From Bradyrhizobium sp. CCBAU 051011 (lineage in GTDB: Bacteria; Pseudomonadota; Alphaproteobacteria; Rhizobiales; Xanthobacteraceae), in NCBI RefSeq assembly GCF_009930815.1, contig NZ_CP022222.1, positions 7,234,501 through 7,298,500 of the forward strand: a DNA stretch of 64,000 nucleotides, written 5' to 3'. A program made the position numbers and the translations under genes. Shown here piece by piece: positions 45,724 to 58,577 of this stretch (its first letter is position 1; each line of letters begins with the position of its first letter). Under the pieces are notes generated by a model, which saw only the letters and a list, made by a program, of their open reading frames with translations, ran no database searches and had not been told where the DNA came from.

Positions 45724-47792
45724 TACTGGCCTCCCAAGCCGAACATGAACCAGGTGATCAGCCCGGCGACGCCGATCAGCATCGCGAAGGCATAGTGATA
45801 GAGATAGCCGGTCTGGATCTTCACCACGTTGCGGGTGACATCGAGCACGCGCGCCGAGACGCCATCCGGGCCGAAGCCGTCGATGACGAAGCCGTCGCCC
45901 TTCTTCCACAGGAAGCGGCCGAGCCACTTCGTCGGGCGGACGAAGATGAGCTCATAGAGCTCGTCGAAATACCATTTGTTGAGCAGGAACTGGTAGAGCA
46001 TCTGGTGCTCGCTGGCGAGCTGGACCGGAATGTACGGCCGGCGGATGTAAAACAGCCATGACACCAGGAAGCCCACCACCATCATCACCGTCGGCAGCAA
46101 GGCGATGGTCTGCGGAACGTGATGCATTTCATCAATGATGTGCGGGTGCATCTTGAGCGACTCGCGGAAGAACTCTTCCACGCCATGGCCCGCGAACACT
46201 TCCTTGAACGGGAAGCCGGCCAGGATCGAGCCGGCGGCAAGGATGCCGATCGGGACCAGCATCCACATCGGCGCCTCGTGGGCGGCCTCGTAATGGTGCC
46301 GGTCATGCGGCTCGCCGTGGAACGTCTTGAAGATCAGGCGCCACGAATAGAACGAGGTCAGACCGGCCGCGATCACGGTCATCGCGAATCCATAATAGGC
46401 GAACGGATTGTGCGCGACGTAGGCGGACTCGATGATCGCATCCTTGGAGAAATAGCCGGCCGTGAGCGGGAAGCCGGTCAGCGCCAGCGTGCCGATCACC
46501 ATCACGCTATAGGTGTAGGGAATCTTGTCCTTCAGCCCACCCATGTTGCGGATGTCCTGCTCGTGGTGCATCGCGTAGATCACCGAGCCGGAGCCCAAGA
46601 ATAGCAGCGCCTTGAAGAAGGCGTGGGTGAACAGGTGGAACATTCCCACCGAATAGGCCCCCGCCCCCATCGCCACGAACATGTAGCCGAGCTGCGAACA
46701 GGTCGAATAGGCGACGATGCGCTTGATGTCATTCTGGACAAGACCGACGGTTGCCGCAAAGAACGCGGTGGTGGCGCCGAAGAACATCACGACGGCCTGC
46801 GCGTTGGGCGCCAGTTCGAACAGCGGCGACAGCCGCGCCACCATGAACACGCCGGCGGTCACCATGGTCGCGGCGTGGATCAGCGCCGAGACCGGGGTCG
46901 GGCCTTCCATCGCGTCCGGCAACCAGGTGTGCAGCAGGAACTGGGCCGATTTGCCCATCGCGCCCATGAACAGCAACAGGCAGATCAGGGTCAGCGCATC
47001 GGCGTTCCAGCCGAAGAAGTTGATGGTCTTGCCGGTCAGCCCAGGCGCGCCTGCGAAGATCGTCTCGAAATCGGTGGTCTTGAGCAGCATGTAGACGGCG
47101 AAAATGCCGAGCGCGAAGCCGAAATCGCCGACGCGGTTGACGATAAATGCCTTGATCGCCGCCGCATTCGCCGAGGGCTTCTGATACCAGAAGCCGATCA
47201 GGAGGTAGCTGGCGAGACCGACGCCCTCCCAGCCGAAGAACAGCTGGACCAGGTTGTCCGCGGTCACCAGCATCAGCATCGCGAAGGTGAACAGGCTGAG
47301 GTAGCCGAAGAAGCGCGGCCGGTACGGATCCTCGTCCATGTAACCGATGGAATAGAGGTGCACGAGCGACGAGACAGTGGTGACCACCACCAGCATCACG
47401 GCGGTCAGCGTATCGACGCGGAGCGCCCACGACACCTGCAGATCGCCGGAATTGATCCACGGGAACAGCGCGATGCGGGCGTCATGGTGCATGAAGCCGA
47501 CATCGACCAGCGCCACCCAGGACAGCGCCGCCGAAACGAATAGAAGTCCTGTCGTGATCAGTTCGGCAGCGCGCGAGCCCTGAGCCGGCGGCTCGGAAAC
47601 GTGATGGTCGTCGTGGCCGTGATCGTCATGACCATGGTCGTCATGTGCTTCCGCCGCGTGGGAGTGATCGCCATGCCCGTGGGCATGTTCCACCGTGTCG
47701 CCGCTCGGGTTGCGCGCATGCGCCCCGAAGATCGCGATCAGCCCCGCCAGAATGGCGCCGAGCAGCGGCAGGAATACTATGGCCTGATACAT
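45723..47792 (-). CDS. nuoL: NADH-quinone oxidoreductase subunit L with His-rich insertion
   Basis: 689 residues. Distal antiporter-like subunit with about 16 spans and the long amphipathic helix near the C-terminus. [20 protein letters not shown] and [16 protein letters not shown] are typical. Between the first and second spans (about 35-64) there is a stretch with 12 histidines in [15 protein letters not shown] repeats, absent from E. coli NuoL. It follows nuoK by 8 bases. Confidence 0.96.
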   Translation of the reverse strand: MYQAIVFLPLLGAILAGLIAIFGAHARNPSGDTVEHAHGHGDHSHAAEAHDDHGHDDHGHDDHHVSEPPAQGSRAAELITTGLLFVSAALSWVALVDVGFMHHDARIALFPWINSGDLQVSWALRVDTLTAVMLVVVTTVSSLVHLYSIGYMDEDPYRPRFFGYLSLFTFAMLMLVTADNLVQLFFGWEGVGLASYLLIGFWYQKPSANAAAIKAFIVNRVGDFGFALGIFAVYMLLKTTDFETIFAGAPGLTGKTINFFGWNADALTLICLLLFMGAMGKSAQFLLHTWLPDAMEGPTPVSALIHAATMVTAGVFMVARLSPLFELAPNAQAVVMFFGATTAFFAATVGLVQNDIKRIVAYSTCSQLGYMFVAMGAGAYSVGMFHLFTHAFFKALLFLGSGSVIYAMHHEQDIRNMGGLKDKIPYTYSVMVIGTLALTGFPLTAGYFSKDAIIESAYVAHNPFAYYGFAMTVIAAGLTSFYSWRLIFKTFHGEPHDRHHYEAAHEAPMWMLVPIGILAAGSILAGFPFKEVFAGHGVEEFFRESLKMHPHIIDEMHHVPQTIALLPTVMMVVGFLVSWLFYIRRPYIPVQLASEHQMLYQFLLNKWYFDELYELIFVRPTKWLGRFLWKKGDGFVIDGFGPDGVSARVLDVTRNVVKIQTGYLYHYAFAMLIGVAGLITWFMFGLGGQ

Positions 47793-47800
47793 GCCCCGCC

Positions 47801-48109
47801 CTAACCCTTCATCAGATTGACGTCTTCAACCGCGATCGAACCGCGGTTGCGGAAATAGACCACCAGCACGGCCAAACCGATCGCGGCTTCCGCAGCCGCA
47901 ACCGTCAGCACCAGCAGCGCGAACACCTGCCCGACGATGTCGCCGAGGAAGGTCGAAAACGCCACCAGGTTGATGTTGACGGCGAGTAGGATCAGCTCGA
48001 TCGACATCAGGATGACGATGATGTTCTTGCGGTTCAGGAAGATGCCGAGGATTCCGACCGTGAACAGGATGGCGCCGACCGCGAGATAGTGTCCCAGACC
48101 GATCGTCAT
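47801..48109 (-). CDS. nuoK: NADH-quinone oxidoreductase subunit K
   Basis: 102 residues, three membrane spans. The conserved glutamates lie in [16 protein letters not shown] and [13 protein letters not shown]. The start at 48109 overlaps the stop of nuoJ (ATGA) and gives the family length; the long upstream extension of the frame is a shadow within nuoJ. Confidence 0.95.
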   Translation of the reverse strand: MTIGLGHYLAVGAILFTVGILGIFLNRKNIIVILMSIELILLAVNINLVAFSTFLGDIVGQVFALLVLTVAAAEAAIGLAVLVVYFRNRGSIAVEDVNLMKG

Positions 48110-48744
48110 TTCACCCACTCCGCCGCGTCCGAATCCTGCAGCCCCTGCCCCGACGCCACCTTGCGCACGGCCATCGCCAGTTCCGGCGTCCGCGCGTTCT
48201 GCACGTTGATGTCCTGCCGCTTGACCTTCGCCTTGTGGCGCAGCGTCAGCACGATCGCGCCGATCATGGCTACCAGCAGCACCATGCCGGCGATCTGGAA
48301 GTAGTGGATGTACTTCGTATAGAGCACCAGCCCGAGCGCTTCGGTGTTGCTGACATTGGTCGGGATCGCCGCCGTGATCTGCTTGGCGGTATCGGGCTTC
48401 ATGACCCATCCGCCCGCGACCAGCAGCAGTTCGGCAAGAAAGATGCCGCCGATCACCAGACCGATCGGCAGATACTCGATAAAGCCCTCGCGCAGCTCGG
48501 TGAAATCGACATCGAGCATCATGATCACGAACAGGAACAGCACCGCGACCGCACCGACATAGACCACGATCAGCATCATGCCGAGGAATTCGGCGCCCAT
48601 CAGCACGAACAGGCCGGAGGCGTTGACGAAGGCCAGGATCAGATACAGCACGGAGTGCACGGGATTGCGCGAGACAATCACCATGACAGCCGAGGCCACG
48701 CAGACGCCGGCGAACAGATAGAAGAACAGCGCGGGAAGGATCAT
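48106..48744 (-). CDS. nuoJ: NADH-quinone oxidoreductase subunit J
   Basis: 212 residues, five membrane spans. [20 protein letters not shown] is the conserved third helix with the pi-bulge. The start was set at [13 protein letters not shown] (48744), preceded by AAC-rich leader and only 120 bp from nuoI. A palindromic repeat fills that gap, so the J-K-L-M-N part may have a partly separate transcript. Confidence 0.95.
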   Translation of the reverse strand: MILPALFFYLFAGVCVASAVMVIVSRNPVHSVLYLILAFVNASGLFVLMGAEFLGMMLIVVYVGAVAVLFLFVIMMLDVDFTELREGFIEYLPIGLVIGGIFLAELLLVAGGWVMKPDTAKQITAAIPTNVSNTEALGLVLYTKYIHYFQIAGMVLLVAMIGAIVLTLRHKAKVKRQDINVQNARTPELAMAVRKVASGQGLQDSDAAEWVK

Positions 48745-48758
48745 GCGAATGTTCCTCT

Positions 48759-48838
48759 CGTCATTCCGGGGCACGCGAAGCGTGAACCCGGAATCTCGAG
48801 ATTCCGGGTCTGGTCCTTCGGACCATCCCGGAATGACG
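48759..48838. repeat. Palindromic repeat between nuoI and nuoJ
   Basis: Arms CGTCATTCCGGG (48759-48770) and CCCGGAATGACG (48827-48838) pair perfectly. Inside are further hairpins, GAATCTCGAGATTC and GGTCCTTCGGACC. This is a common dispersed element in Bradyrhizobium intergenic DNA. Inside an operon it would form a long hairpin in the mRNA and could set processing or polarity. Confidence 0.85.
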
Positions 48839-48863
48839 TTGAAATCTGGATCATGCCCTCACC

Positions 48864-49358
48864 TCACCGGTACGGCGCGTCGAGCTCGATTGCTTTCGCA
48901 ATCTCGCGTTCCCAGCGATCGCCATTGGCGAGCAGCTTGGCCTTGTCATAGTAGAGTTCCTCGCGGGTCTCGGTCGCGAATTCGAAATTCGGTCCCTCGA
49001 CGATAGCGTCCACCGGGCAGGCTTCCTGGCACAGGCCGCAATAGATGCATTTCACCATGTCGATGTCGTAGCGCACGGTGCGGCGGGTGCCGTCGTTGCG
49101 GCGCGGGCCGGCCTCGATCGTGATCGCCTGCGCCGGGCAGATCGCCTCGCATAGCTTGCAGGCGATGCAGCGCTCCTCGCCGTTCGGATAGCGGCGCAGC
49201 GCGTGCTCGCCACGGAAGCGCGGCGAGATCGGGCCCTTCTCGAACGGATAGTTCAGCGTCGGCTTCGGCTTGAAGAAATAGCGCATGGCGAGAAAGAACG
49301 CCGATACGAATTCGCTCAAGAGAAGCGCACGGGCCGTTGCGTTGACGTTGACACTCAT
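48864..49358 (-). CDS. nuoI: NADH-quinone oxidoreductase subunit I
   Basis: 164 residues. Ferredoxin-like subunit carrying two [4Fe-4S] clusters: [12 protein letters not shown] and [12 protein letters not shown] supply all eight cysteines. It passes electrons from the peripheral arm toward NuoB. It follows nuoH by 7 bases; the start [12 protein letters not shown] at 49358 gives the usual length. Confidence 0.96.
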   Translation of the reverse strand: MSVNVNATARALLLSEFVSAFFLAMRYFFKPKPTLNYPFEKGPISPRFRGEHALRRYPNGEERCIACKLCEAICPAQAITIEAGPRRNDGTRRTVRYDIDMVKCIYCGLCQEACPVDAIVEGPNFEFATETREELYYDKAKLLANGDRWEREIAKAIELDAPYR

Positions 49359-49365
49359 GATGGCC

Positions 49366-50436
49366 TCACTTCGGCGCAATGCCGGCGAATTGCAGCACGG
49401 CGGCCACAATCACCACCATCGCCAGCGACAGCGGCAGGAACACCTTCCAACCCAGCCGCATCAGTTGATCGTAGCGGTAGCGCGGCACGATCGCCTTCGC
49501 CATCGCGAACAGGAAGAACATGAAGAACAGTTTCAGCGCGAACCACACCACGCCTGGGATCCAGGTAAACGGCGGCAGCGCCACCGGCGGCAGCCAGCCG
49601 CCGAGGAACATGATCGTCGCCAACGCGCACATAGTGGTGATCGCGACATATTCGCCGAGCATGAACAACAGATACGGCGTCGAGCCGTATTCGACCATGA
49701 AGCCCGCGACCAGTTCGGATTCCGCTTCCACCAGATCGAACGGCGGACGGTTGGTCTCGGCCAGCGCCGAGACGTAGAACACCACGAACATCGGGAACAG
49801 CGGCCACACATACCAGTTCAGGATGGTGAGTTGCGGCAGCCCGATCAGGCTGGCGAAGCCGCGGGCGTTCTGCGCTTCCACCACCGCCGAGAGGTTGAGC
49901 GAGCCGGCACACAAGAGCACGGTGATAATGACGAAGCCGATCGAGACTTCGTAGGACACCATCTGCGCCGCCGAGCGCAGCGCGGCCAGGAACGGGTACT
50001 TCGAGTTCGACGACCAGCCGGCCATGATGATGCCGTAGATCGACAGCGACGAGATCGCGAAGATGTAGAGCACGCCGACGTTGATGTCCGAGATCACCCA
50101 GCCGAGATCCATCGGGATCACCGCCCAGGCGGCCAGCGCCAGCACGCACGATACCAGCGGCGCCAGCAGGAACACGCCCTTGTTGGAGCCGGACGGGATG
50201 ATCGGCTCCTTCAGCACGAACTTCAGAAGATCGGCGAAGGATTGTAAGAGGCCCCATGGGCCGACCACGTTGGGGCCGCGGCGGATCTGCACCGCCGCCC
50301 AGATCTTGCGGTCGGCGAGCAGGATGTAGGCGATCGCGATCAGGAGAACGACGAGCAGCAGGACGCTCTGCGCGACCATGACGATCAGCGGCCAGAGAAA
50401 GCCGGTCCAGAACGGGCTTGCGAACAAATCAGCCAT
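49366..50436 (-). CDS. nuoH: NADH-quinone oxidoreductase subunit H
   Basis: 356 residues, about eight membrane spans; forms much of the quinone chamber. IQIRRGPN-type motif ([16 protein letters not shown]) and [20 protein letters not shown] are the signature loops. It lies 10 bases after nuoG. Confidence 0.97.
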   Translation of the reverse strand: MADLFASPFWTGFLWPLIVMVAQSVLLLVVLLIAIAYILLADRKIWAAVQIRRGPNVVGPWGLLQSFADLLKFVLKEPIIPSGSNKGVFLLAPLVSCVLALAAWAVIPMDLGWVISDINVGVLYIFAISSLSIYGIIMAGWSSNSKYPFLAALRSAAQMVSYEVSIGFVIITVLLCAGSLNLSAVVEAQNARGFASLIGLPQLTILNWYVWPLFPMFVVFYVSALAETNRPPFDLVEAESELVAGFMVEYGSTPYLLFMLGEYVAITTMCALATIMFLGGWLPPVALPPFTWIPGVVWFALKLFFMFFLFAMAKAIVPRYRYDQLMRLGWKVFLPLSLAMVVIVAAVLQFAGIAPK

Positions 50437-50446
50437 CAGATCACGC

Positions 50447-52525
50447 TCACTCCGCTGCCGTCAGCATTCGCCCGGCCGCCAGCCGGGAACATTCCGCCAT
50501 CACCGCCGAGGCCCGCGCGATCGGGTTGGTCAGATAGAAGTCCTCGACCGACGATTTCAGCGGGCTCTTGTCGACCTTGCCGCCCTTCTTGCCCGCCAGC
50601 GCCTTGACGTCTTCGGCCTTGCCGGGCTCGATCTGGTCGATCCGCATCAGATGCGGCACGGCCTTGAACAGGGCCTGGCGCAACGCCCCGAGCGAGTCAT
50701 AGGGCAGCTTCTTGCCGAGCACATCCGACAGCGCGCGGGCGATCGCCCAGTCCTCGCGTGCTTCCCCGGGCGGGAACGCCGCGCGGGCGGCGATCTGCAC
50801 CCTGCCCTCGGTGTTGACATAGAGGCCGGATTTCTCGGTATAGGCCGCACCCGGCAGGATGACATCGGCGCGATGCGCGCCGCGATCGCCATGGGTTCCA
50901 ATATACACCACGAACGTGCCGTCCGGCACCTTTACCTCGTCGGCCCCCAGCAGGAACAGCACGTCGAGCGTGCCGAAGGTCGTCATCTGCGCCAGGGTCA
51001 GCCCGCCCTTGCCGGCCGAAAAGCCGATATCGAGCGCACCCGCGCGCGAGGCGGTATCCTGCAGCACGGCAAAACCGTTCCAGCCGTCCTTGAGCGCGCC
51101 GACGCCCGCCGCGACCTTGGCCGCCAGCGCCAGCGCCGCCGCACCGTCATGTCGCGATAGTGAACCGGCGCCGACCAGCACCATCGGGTGCTTGGCGCCC
51201 TTCAGCACCTCGGTGAAGGAATGCTTGCCGCTGGCGAGCTCGTTGAGCGTATCGGTGCCCGCGCCGAGATAGTCGTAATCATAGGTGAGATCGGCCCTGG
51301 CGCCGACCAGCGCGACCTTGAGCTGGCCCGTGCGCCAGCGCTTGCGGATGCGCGCGTTGAGAACGGCGGCTTCCTTGCGCGGATTGGCGCCGATGATCAG
51401 CAGCGCATCGGCCTGTTCGATCCCGGCAATGGTCGGATTGAAGATGTAGGTCGCGCGGCCGAGCTTCGGGTCGAAGGCATCGCCGCCCTGCACCGCCAGA
51501 TTGGTGGAGCCATATTGTCCCAGCAGATCCTTGAACGCGAACATCTCCTCGACCGCGGCGAGATCGCCGGCAATGGCACCCATCCGCTTGCCGTCGGTCA
51601 TCTTCACCTTGGCGGCGACCGCCGCGAAAGCCTCCTGCCACGACGCGGCGCGCAGCTTGCCGTTGTCGCGGATATAGGGCCGGTCGAGCCGCTGCGTGCG
51701 CAGGCCGTCAACGACGTGACGGGTCTTGTCGGAAATCCATTCCTCGTTCACAGCCTCGTTGATGCGCGGCAGGATCCGCATCACCTCGCGGCCGCGGGTA
51801 TCGACGCGGATCGCCGAGCCGACGCCGTCCATGACATCGACCGATTGCGTCTTGCCGAGCTCCCACGGGCGCGCCGCAAAGGCATACGGCTTCGAGGTCA
51901 GCGCGCCCACCGGGCAGATATCGACGAGATTGCCCTGCAGCTCGGAAGTCAGCGCCTGCTCCAGATAGGTCGTGATCTCCATGTCCTCGCCGCGGCCGGT
52001 GGCGCCCATTTCCGGCGCGCCGGCGACTTCGGCGGAGAAGCGGACGCAGCGCGTGCACTGGATGCAGCGGTTCATCGAGGTCTTGACCAGCGCGCCCAGA
52101 TACTTGTCCTCGACCGCGCGCTTGTTCTCGGCAAAGCGCGAGGTGTCGACGCCGTAGCCCATCGCCTGGTCCTGCAGGTCGCACTCGCCGCCCTGGTCGC
52201 AGATCGGGCAATCCAGCGGGTGGTTGATCAGCAGAAATTCCATCACGCCTTCGCGCGCCTTCTTCACCATCGGCGAACGCGTCGAGATTTCCGGCGGCTC
52301 GCCCTTCGGGCCGGGCCGGCAGTCACGCACGCCCCAGGCGCAGCTTGCGACCGGCTTCGGGCCGCCCTTCACCTCGACGAGGCACATCCGGCAATTGCCG
52401 GCGATCGACAGCCGCTCGTGGTAGCAGAAGCGCGGAATTTCGGCGCCCGCGGCCTCGCACGCCTGCAGCAGCGTGAATTCTCCGGGTACATCGATCTCTT
52501 TGCCGTCGATGATGAGTTTGGTCAT
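50447..52525 (-). CDS. nuoG: NADH-quinone oxidoreductase subunit G
   Basis: 692 residues. N-terminal iron-sulphur domains: the [2Fe-2S] site around CRMCLVEV, the H-ligated cluster in [18 protein letters not shown], and [10 protein letters not shown]. The molybdopterin-like domain that follows has no cofactor role. The extra N7 cluster motif of some NuoG proteins is not evident. The usual short gap to nuoF is instead filled by an extra gene at 52533-53021. Confidence 0.96.
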   Translation of the reverse strand: MTKLIIDGKEIDVPGEFTLLQACEAAGAEIPRFCYHERLSIAGNCRMCLVEVKGGPKPVASCAWGVRDCRPGPKGEPPEISTRSPMVKKAREGVMEFLLINHPLDCPICDQGGECDLQDQAMGYGVDTSRFAENKRAVEDKYLGALVKTSMNRCIQCTRCVRFSAEVAGAPEMGATGRGEDMEITTYLEQALTSELQGNLVDICPVGALTSKPYAFAARPWELGKTQSVDVMDGVGSAIRVDTRGREVMRILPRINEAVNEEWISDKTRHVVDGLRTQRLDRPYIRDNGKLRAASWQEAFAAVAAKVKMTDGKRMGAIAGDLAAVEEMFAFKDLLGQYGSTNLAVQGGDAFDPKLGRATYIFNPTIAGIEQADALLIIGANPRKEAAVLNARIRKRWRTGQLKVALVGARADLTYDYDYLGAGTDTLNELASGKHSFTEVLKGAKHPMVLVGAGSLSRHDGAAALALAAKVAAGVGALKDGWNGFAVLQDTASRAGALDIGFSAGKGGLTLAQMTTFGTLDVLFLLGADEVKVPDGTFVVYIGTHGDRGAHRADVILPGAAYTEKSGLYVNTEGRVQIAARAAFPPGEAREDWAIARALSDVLGKKLPYDSLGALRQALFKAVPHLMRIDQIEPGKAEDVKALAGKKGGKVDKSPLKSSVEDFYLTNPIARASAVMAECSRLAAGRMLTAAE

Positions 52526-52532
52526 TGCGGTC

Positions 52533-53021
52533 TCAGGTCTTTCCCAGCTTGCAGTCTGGCGGTGTAACGCTGGCGGTCTTCAGCGACGCCTTGATCCATT
52601 GCTGGGTCTCGGCGCCATAGGTGGCGAGATAGGCCGGCTGCGCCGCGCTCTTCTCGCACAGGAACGGCAGATGCGGCTTCAGGTCGTAATCGCAGGAGGC
52701 CAGCCACTCACGCTTTCCCGCGAACGCGCCGATCGCTTCCTCGCAGGCGTAGAGGAAATACGTGACGAAGCTCTCGTACTGCACCTGCTCGTCGCGCCCG
52801 GCCGCCTTGATCTTCTCGTAGTCCGGCTGCGCGAACTTTGGATTCTTGAACGCCAGATCGGTGTAACCCAGAAACGCCTGCCGTGCGCTGGACGCACGGT
52901 TGCCGGTGCGGATTTCGTTGATCTGGAACAGGATCGCAACAAAGCCGAGCAGCGCCACGGTCGCCTGCGCCATCTGCGCCAGCGTCCCGTACCTCTGCCA
53001 CCAGAAGCTTGGTTGCGACAT
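52533..53021 (-). CDS. Membrane-anchored hypothetical protein inside the nuo operon
   Basis: 162 residues. One span near 14-34 (AQMAQATVALLGFVAILFQI) is followed by a soluble region with Cys at ACEEAIG, ASCDYD, LPFLCEK and PPDCKL. It lies 7 bases upstream of nuoG and 5 bases after nuoF, so it is certainly co-transcribed. It matches no complex I subunit I know. An accessory or assembly role is possible; a passenger gene is the alternative. Confidence 0.78.
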   Translation of the reverse strand: MSQPSFWWQRYGTLAQMAQATVALLGFVAILFQINEIRTGNRASSARQAFLGYTDLAFKNPKFAQPDYEKIKAAGRDEQVQYESFVTYFLYACEEAIGAFAGKREWLASCDYDLKPHLPFLCEKSAAQPAYLATYGAETQQWIKASLKTASVTPPDCKLGKT

Positions 53022-53026
53022 CGCGA

Positions 53027-54352
<1,326 letters not shown>

Positions 54353-54373
54353 GACTTGAAGCTTCCTAACGGA

Positions 54374-54589
54374 TCAACGATTGGACTGCGCGTAGGCGAG
54401 GCCCGCGGCGCATCCGCCGAAGGTCAGCGCCCACAACAGGCTTGATTCGAGCGTTGCGTTCAGCCCGTAACGCTGCAGCAGAAAGATGAATGTCGCCGCC
54501 GCGACGGCGTGCATGCCGATATAGCGCCAGTTCTTCATCGCGCTGACCCTTCCCTGCCCGATCACGGGCCCTGTGCCGTTACGCGTCAT
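54374..54589 (-). CDS. Small two-span membrane protein inside the nuo operon
   Basis: 71 residues, or 54 if translation starts at the internal MKNWRYIG. Two hydrophobic segments ([19 protein letters not shown] and [18 protein letters not shown]). Its ATG overlaps the nuoE stop (ATGA at 54586-54589), and nuoF follows after 21 bases. No family is recognised. Confidence 0.75.
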   Translation of the reverse strand: MTRNGTGPVIGQGRVSAMKNWRYIGMHAVAAATFIFLLQRYGLNATLESSLLWALTFGGCAAGLAYAQSNR

Positions 54590-55197
54590 GTGGATTCCTT
54601 CAGCGTCGTCGGGCCGCCTGCCGGCGCCGAGAACTGACGGTCGATCTGCGGTCCCGGCTTCGGCGGATTGCCCGACGCAAAGCCGTCCAGCACCTTGCCG
54701 AAGGTTTCCTTGGTCAGGTCTTCGTAGGTGTCCTTCCAGATCTGCACCATCGGCGCATTCACGCAGGCGCCGAGGCACTCGACCTCTTCCCAGCTGAAAT
54801 TGCCGTCCTTCGACAAATGGAAGGGATCGTGGTGGATGCGGCTCTGGCACACCTTGATGATGTCCTCGGCGCCGCGCAGGCGGCACGGCGTGGTGCCGCA
54901 GACCTGCACATGGGCCTTCCTGCCGACCGGCTGGAGCTGAAACATGGTGTAGAAGGTCGCCACTTCCAGCACGCGGATGTAGGGCATTTCCAGGAGGTCG
55001 GCGACCACACGGATCGCGGCTTCTGAAACCCAGCCCTCATGCTGCTCCTGCGCGCGCCACAGGATCGCAATCACCGCCGACGCCTGGCGGCCCGGCGGAT
55101 ATTTGGTGATCTGCGCCTTGGCCCAGGCGAGGTTCTCATCCGAGAACGCAAAGCTCGCGGGCTGCAATTCCTTCGGTGCGAGGCGGCGGACGGACAT
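54586..55197 (-). CDS. nuoE: NADH-quinone oxidoreductase subunit E
   Basis: 203 residues. Thioredoxin-like fold with the N1a [2Fe-2S] cluster: [10 protein letters not shown] and [10 protein letters not shown] supply the four cysteines. The C-terminal tail of about 35 residues ([20 protein letters not shown]) is longer than in enterics and usual in Rhizobiales. Confidence 0.96.
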   Translation of the reverse strand: MSVRRLAPKELQPASFAFSDENLAWAKAQITKYPPGRQASAVIAILWRAQEQHEGWVSEAAIRVVADLLEMPYIRVLEVATFYTMFQLQPVGRKAHVQVCGTTPCRLRGAEDIIKVCQSRIHHDPFHLSKDGNFSWEEVECLGACVNAPMVQIWKDTYEDLTKETFGKVLDGFASGNPPKPGPQIDRQFSAPAGGPTTLKEST

Positions 55198-55208
55198 CGT
55201 TCAGTCTC

Positions 55209-56165
55209 TCATTGCACGCGGCGCGCGGCTTTCGCATTGAGCGCATCGATCCGGGCGAGCCAGAATGCACTTGCGGTGCCGAACACGTTGTAGCCGACAT
55301 GGGTTGAAACCTTGATCCGATCCAGAATCGAAAGGTCGGTCACGGTCTCAAGGCGATGGCTGCGCGGATCGTAGACGATCAGCTTCAGCGATTGGTCGAG
55401 GATGTAGCGCGATACGGTATGCTTGGGGTCGTTGCCATGCTCCTCGCACAGCAACACGCTGTCGCCCTGCAAAAGCCGCGCACCGCCCTTCATAGCTTCG
55501 ATCTCGACGCCTTCGACGTCGAGCTTGATCAAATATTTGCCGTCCGGCGCGATCTTGCCGTCGTCCAGGAGGTTATCCAGCGCGATGACCGGCACCTCCT
55601 CGCCGCCGGACTGGTCGCCGGCGATGCTGAAGGCCTCGTGCTTGGTGCCGGACAGACGCGCGGTGCCGCGCGCCGCACCGATCGCGCATTTCATCGTCTC
55701 GAAACGATTGCCGTTGATCCGCGCGTTGTTGGCAAGCTTCGAAAAATTCTGCCCCGACGGCTCGATCGCGATCGCCTTGTGCGATCCAAACGGCTTGCTC
55801 GACACCAGCACCGACCAATAGCCGTAATTGGCGCCGCAATCGAGCAGCGTGTAGTCGACGTCAGCGGAGTCCTGAAACAGCAACTCCAGTTCATCCTCGT
55901 AATGGAAGCTGCGATTGAGCAGCTTGCTCCAATAGCCGTCGCCATAGGGAAACTCGAACGTGGCGTCGTCATTGAGTTTGATCTGGATGCCGCGCTCCGA
56001 CAGCGTCGTGCGCAACAAATTGGCGCACATGTTATAGCCGCGGTGCGAGAAGTTCGACGCCACCTTCGACCCCAGCACCAGCGCCACCGCGGCCAAACGC
56101 TCCCACGCGTTCGCACCCGCAAGTACGCCCGATGCCCGGTCAAACTGGATGGGCGCCTGCGCCAT
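55209..56165 (-). CDS. FkbM-family methyltransferase inside the nuo operon
   Basis: 318 residues. The FkbM-type SAM-binding region reads TLLDCGANYGYWSVLVSS, with IEPSGQNFSKLANNARING and LIKLDVEGVEIEAMKGGARL following, all typical. Such enzymes methylate sugars or small molecules. Its ATG overlaps the nuoD stop by one base (TGATG), and nuoE begins 11 bases later, so it is translated with complex I. The frame remains open far into nuoD, but that part is shadow. The substrate is unknown. Confidence 0.88.
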   Translation of the reverse strand: MAQAPIQFDRASGVLAGANAWERLAAVALVLGSKVASNFSHRGYNMCANLLRTTLSERGIQIKLNDDATFEFPYGDGYWSKLLNRSFHYEDELELLFQDSADVDYTLLDCGANYGYWSVLVSSKPFGSHKAIAIEPSGQNFSKLANNARINGNRFETMKCAIGAARGTARLSGTKHEAFSIAGDQSGGEEVPVIALDNLLDDGKIAPDGKYLIKLDVEGVEIEAMKGGARLLQGDSVLLCEEHGNDPKHTVSRYILDQSLKLIVYDPRSHRLETVTDLSILDRIKVSTHVGYNVFGTASAFWLARIDALNAKAARRVQ

Positions 56166-57361
56166 CACCGATCGACCTCTCCGAACACGATGTCGAGCGA
56201 GCCGAGGATGGCCGAGACGTCGGCGAGCAGGTGGCCCTTGCAGATGTGGTGCATCGCCTGCAGATGGGCAAAGCCCGGCGCGCGGATCTTGCACTTGTAG
56301 GGCTTGTTGGTTCCGTCGGAAACCAGATAGACGCCGAACTCGCCCTTCGGCGCCTCGACCGCGGCATAGACCTCGCCGGCCGGCACGCGCACGCCCTCGG
56401 TGTAGAGCTTGAAGTGATGGATGAGGGCTTCCATCGAGCGCTTCATCTCGCCGCGGCGGGGCGGCGCGATCTTGTTGTCCTCGACGACGACAGGCCCCTG
56501 CCCATCGGGCGCACGCAGTTTGGCGATGCACTGCTTCATGATGCGCACGGACTGGCGCATCTCTTCCATGCGGATCAGGTAGCGGTCGTAGCAGTCGCCG
56601 TTCTTGCCGATCGGGATGTCGAAATCCATCTCGTCGTAGCACTCATAGGGCTGCGCCTTGCGCAGGTCCCATGCCGCGCCCGAGCCACGCACCATCACGC
56701 CCGAGAAACCCCACTCCCAGGCTTCCTTCAGCGACACCACGCCGATATCGACGTTGCGCTGCTTGAAGATGCGGTTGCCGGTCAGGAGCGTTTCAAGGTC
56801 GGCGACCACCTGCAGGAACGGGTCGCACCAGGCCTCGATGTCGTCGATCAGTTTCGGCGGCAGGTCCTGATGCACGCCGCCAACGCGGAAATAGGCCGCG
56901 TGCATGCGCGAGCCGGAGGCGCGCTCGTAAAACACCATCAGCTTTTCGCGCTCTTCAAAACCCCACAGCGGCGGGGTCAGCGCGCCGACGTCCATCGCCT
57001 GCGTGGTAACGTTGAGCAGATGCGACAGGATGCGGCCGATCTCGCAGTAGAGCACCCGGATCAATTGCCCGCGGCGCGGCACCGTGATGCCGAGCAGCTT
57101 TTCCGCCGCGAGACAGAACGCATGTTCCTGATTCATCGGCGCGACGTAATCGAGCCGGTCGAAATACGGGATCGCCTGCAGGTACGTCTTCTGCTCGATC
57201 AACTTCTCGGTGCCGCGGTGAAGCAGCCCAATGTGCGGATCGACGCGCTCGACGACCTCGCCGTCCAGTTCAAGGACGAGACGCAGCACGCCATGGGCGG
57301 CAGGATGCTGCGGCCCAAAGTTGATCGTGAAGTTACGAAGGTTCTGGCTTTGCTCGTTCAT
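56165..57361 (-). CDS. nuoD: NADH-quinone oxidoreductase subunit D
   Basis: 398 residues. The 49-kDa-type subunit lining the quinone site with Nuo[15 protein letters not shown] carries the conserved quinone-binding histidine, and [19 protein letters not shown] is a signature. It is separate from nuoC and follows it by 2 bases. Confidence 0.97.
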   Translation of the reverse strand: MNEQSQNLRNFTINFGPQHPAAHGVLRLVLELDGEVVERVDPHIGLLHRGTEKLIEQKTYLQAIPYFDRLDYVAPMNQEHAFCLAAEKLLGITVPRRGQLIRVLYCEIGRILSHLLNVTTQAMDVGALTPPLWGFEEREKLMVFYERASGSRMHAAYFRVGGVHQDLPPKLIDDIEAWCDPFLQVVADLETLLTGNRIFKQRNVDIGVVSLKEAWEWGFSGVMVRGSGAAWDLRKAQPYECYDEMDFDIPIGKNGDCYDRYLIRMEEMRQSVRIMKQCIAKLRAPDGQGPVVVEDNKIAPPRRGEMKRSMEALIHHFKLYTEGVRVPAGEVYAAVEAPKGEFGVYLVSDGTNKPYKCKIRAPGFAHLQAMHHICKGHLLADVSAILGSLDIVFGEVDR

Positions 57362-57363
57362 GG

Positions 57364-57975
57364 TCAGGCCTTTGGCTCTGCCTTCTCATCGCCCGGAAGC
57401 GGATAGTCAGCGCCTTCCCATGGCGAGAGGAAATCGAATTTGCGGAATTCCTGGTTGAGCCGGACCGGCTCGTACAGCACCCGCTTCTCCTGGTCGTCGT
57501 AACGCACCTCGACGAAGCCGGTGAGCGGGAAATCCTTGCGCAGCGGATGGCCGTCGAAACCGTAATCGGTCAGCAGCCGGCGCATGTCGGGATGGCCGGT
57601 GAAGATCACGCCGTAGAGATCGTAGGCCTCGCGCTCGAACCAGTCGGCGCCCGGAAACACATCGATGATCGACGGCACCTGCGTGCTCTCGTCGGCCTCG
57701 GCGCGGACGCGGATGCGCTCGTTCAGGGTCGGCGACAGCAGGTGATAGACCACATCGAAACGCTTCTCGCGGCCGGGGTAGTCCACCGCCGTCACGTCGG
57801 TGATGTTGACGAAGCGCATGGCCGGGTCGTCGCGCAGATAGGTGGCGACTTCGACAATCTTTGTCGCATCGACCGTAATGGTGAGCTGGTTGAACGCGAC
57901 CGCATGGGCGCTGGCCGCGCCGCCAAGCGCGCTAACAATCGTCTGCCCAAGGGCGTCGAGCTTGCCGTCGTCCAT
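57364..57975 (-). CDS. nuoC: NADH-quinone oxidoreductase subunit C
   Basis: 203 residues, the 30-kDa subunit. ERE-rich signature [20 protein letters not shown] and [16 protein letters not shown] are complete. Peripheral arm subunit without cofactor. Eleven bases separate it from nuoB. Confidence 0.96.
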   Translation of the reverse strand: MDDGKLDALGQTIVSALGGAASAHAVAFNQLTITVDATKIVEVATYLRDDPAMRFVNITDVTAVDYPGREKRFDVVYHLLSPTLNERIRVRAEADESTQVPSIIDVFPGADWFEREAYDLYGVIFTGHPDMRRLLTDYGFDGHPLRKDFPLTGFVEVRYDDQEKRVLYEPVRLNQEFRKFDFLSPWEGADYPLPGDEKAEPKA

Positions 57976-57986
57976 TACCTAAAACC

Positions 57987-58577
57987 TTAGCGTTCGATGG
58001 TCCCGATGCGCCGGATCTTCTTCTGCAGCAGCAGTATGCCGTAGAGCAGCGCCTCCGCCGTCGGCGGACATCCGGGCACGTAGATGTCGACGGGCACGAT
58101 GCGGTCGCAACCGCGCACGACCGAGTAGGAATAGTGATAATAGCCGCCGCCATTGGCGCACGACCCCATCGAGATCACGTAGCGCGGCTCCGGCATCTGG
58201 TCGTAGACCTTGCGCAGCGCCGGCGCCATCTTGTTGGTCAGCGTGCCCGCCACGATCATGACGTCGGACTGCCGCGGCGAGGCGCGCGGGGCGAAGCCGA
58301 AGCGCTCGACGTCGTAGCGCGGCATCGACACCTGCATCATCTCGACCGCGCAGCAGGCGAGACCGAACGTCATCCACATCAGGGATCCCGTGCGCGCCCA
58401 GGTGATCAGATCGTCGGCAGCAGCAACGAAGAAACCCTTGTCCGAAAGCTCGTGATTGACATCGAGGAAGAACGGGTCATTGTGCCCGACCGGCTTGCCG
58501 GTCGAGGGATCGAGAATGCCCTTCGGCGCCTGCGCGATATCAGGCGAAGAGCCTATGGCTGTCTGGCTCAATCCCAT
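57987..58577 (-). CDS. nuoB: NADH-quinone oxidoreductase subunit B
   Basis: 196 residues. Carries the terminal N2 [4Fe-4S] cluster: the tandem cysteines of ACCAVEMM, then [17 protein letters not shown] and [12 protein letters not shown]. The start [15 protein letters not shown] at 58577 overlaps the end of nuoA by a few bases, which is common here; a start seven codons upstream is also open. Confidence 0.96.
   Translation of the reverse strand: MGLSQTAIGSSPDIAQAPKGILDPSTGKPVGHNDPFFLDVNHELSDKGFFVAAADDLITWARTGSLMWMTFGLACCAVEMMQVSMPRYDVERFGFAPRASPRQSDVMIVAGTLTNKMAPALRKVYDQMPEPRYVISMGSCANGGGYYHYSYSVVRGCDRIVPVDIYVPGCPPTAEALLYGILLLQKKIRRIGTIER

Noticed and set aside
44215..45795. 526-codon open frame opposite nuoM
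   Set aside because: Low-complexity His/Arg/Glu/Asp translation with no start signal, mirror of a membrane protein gene.
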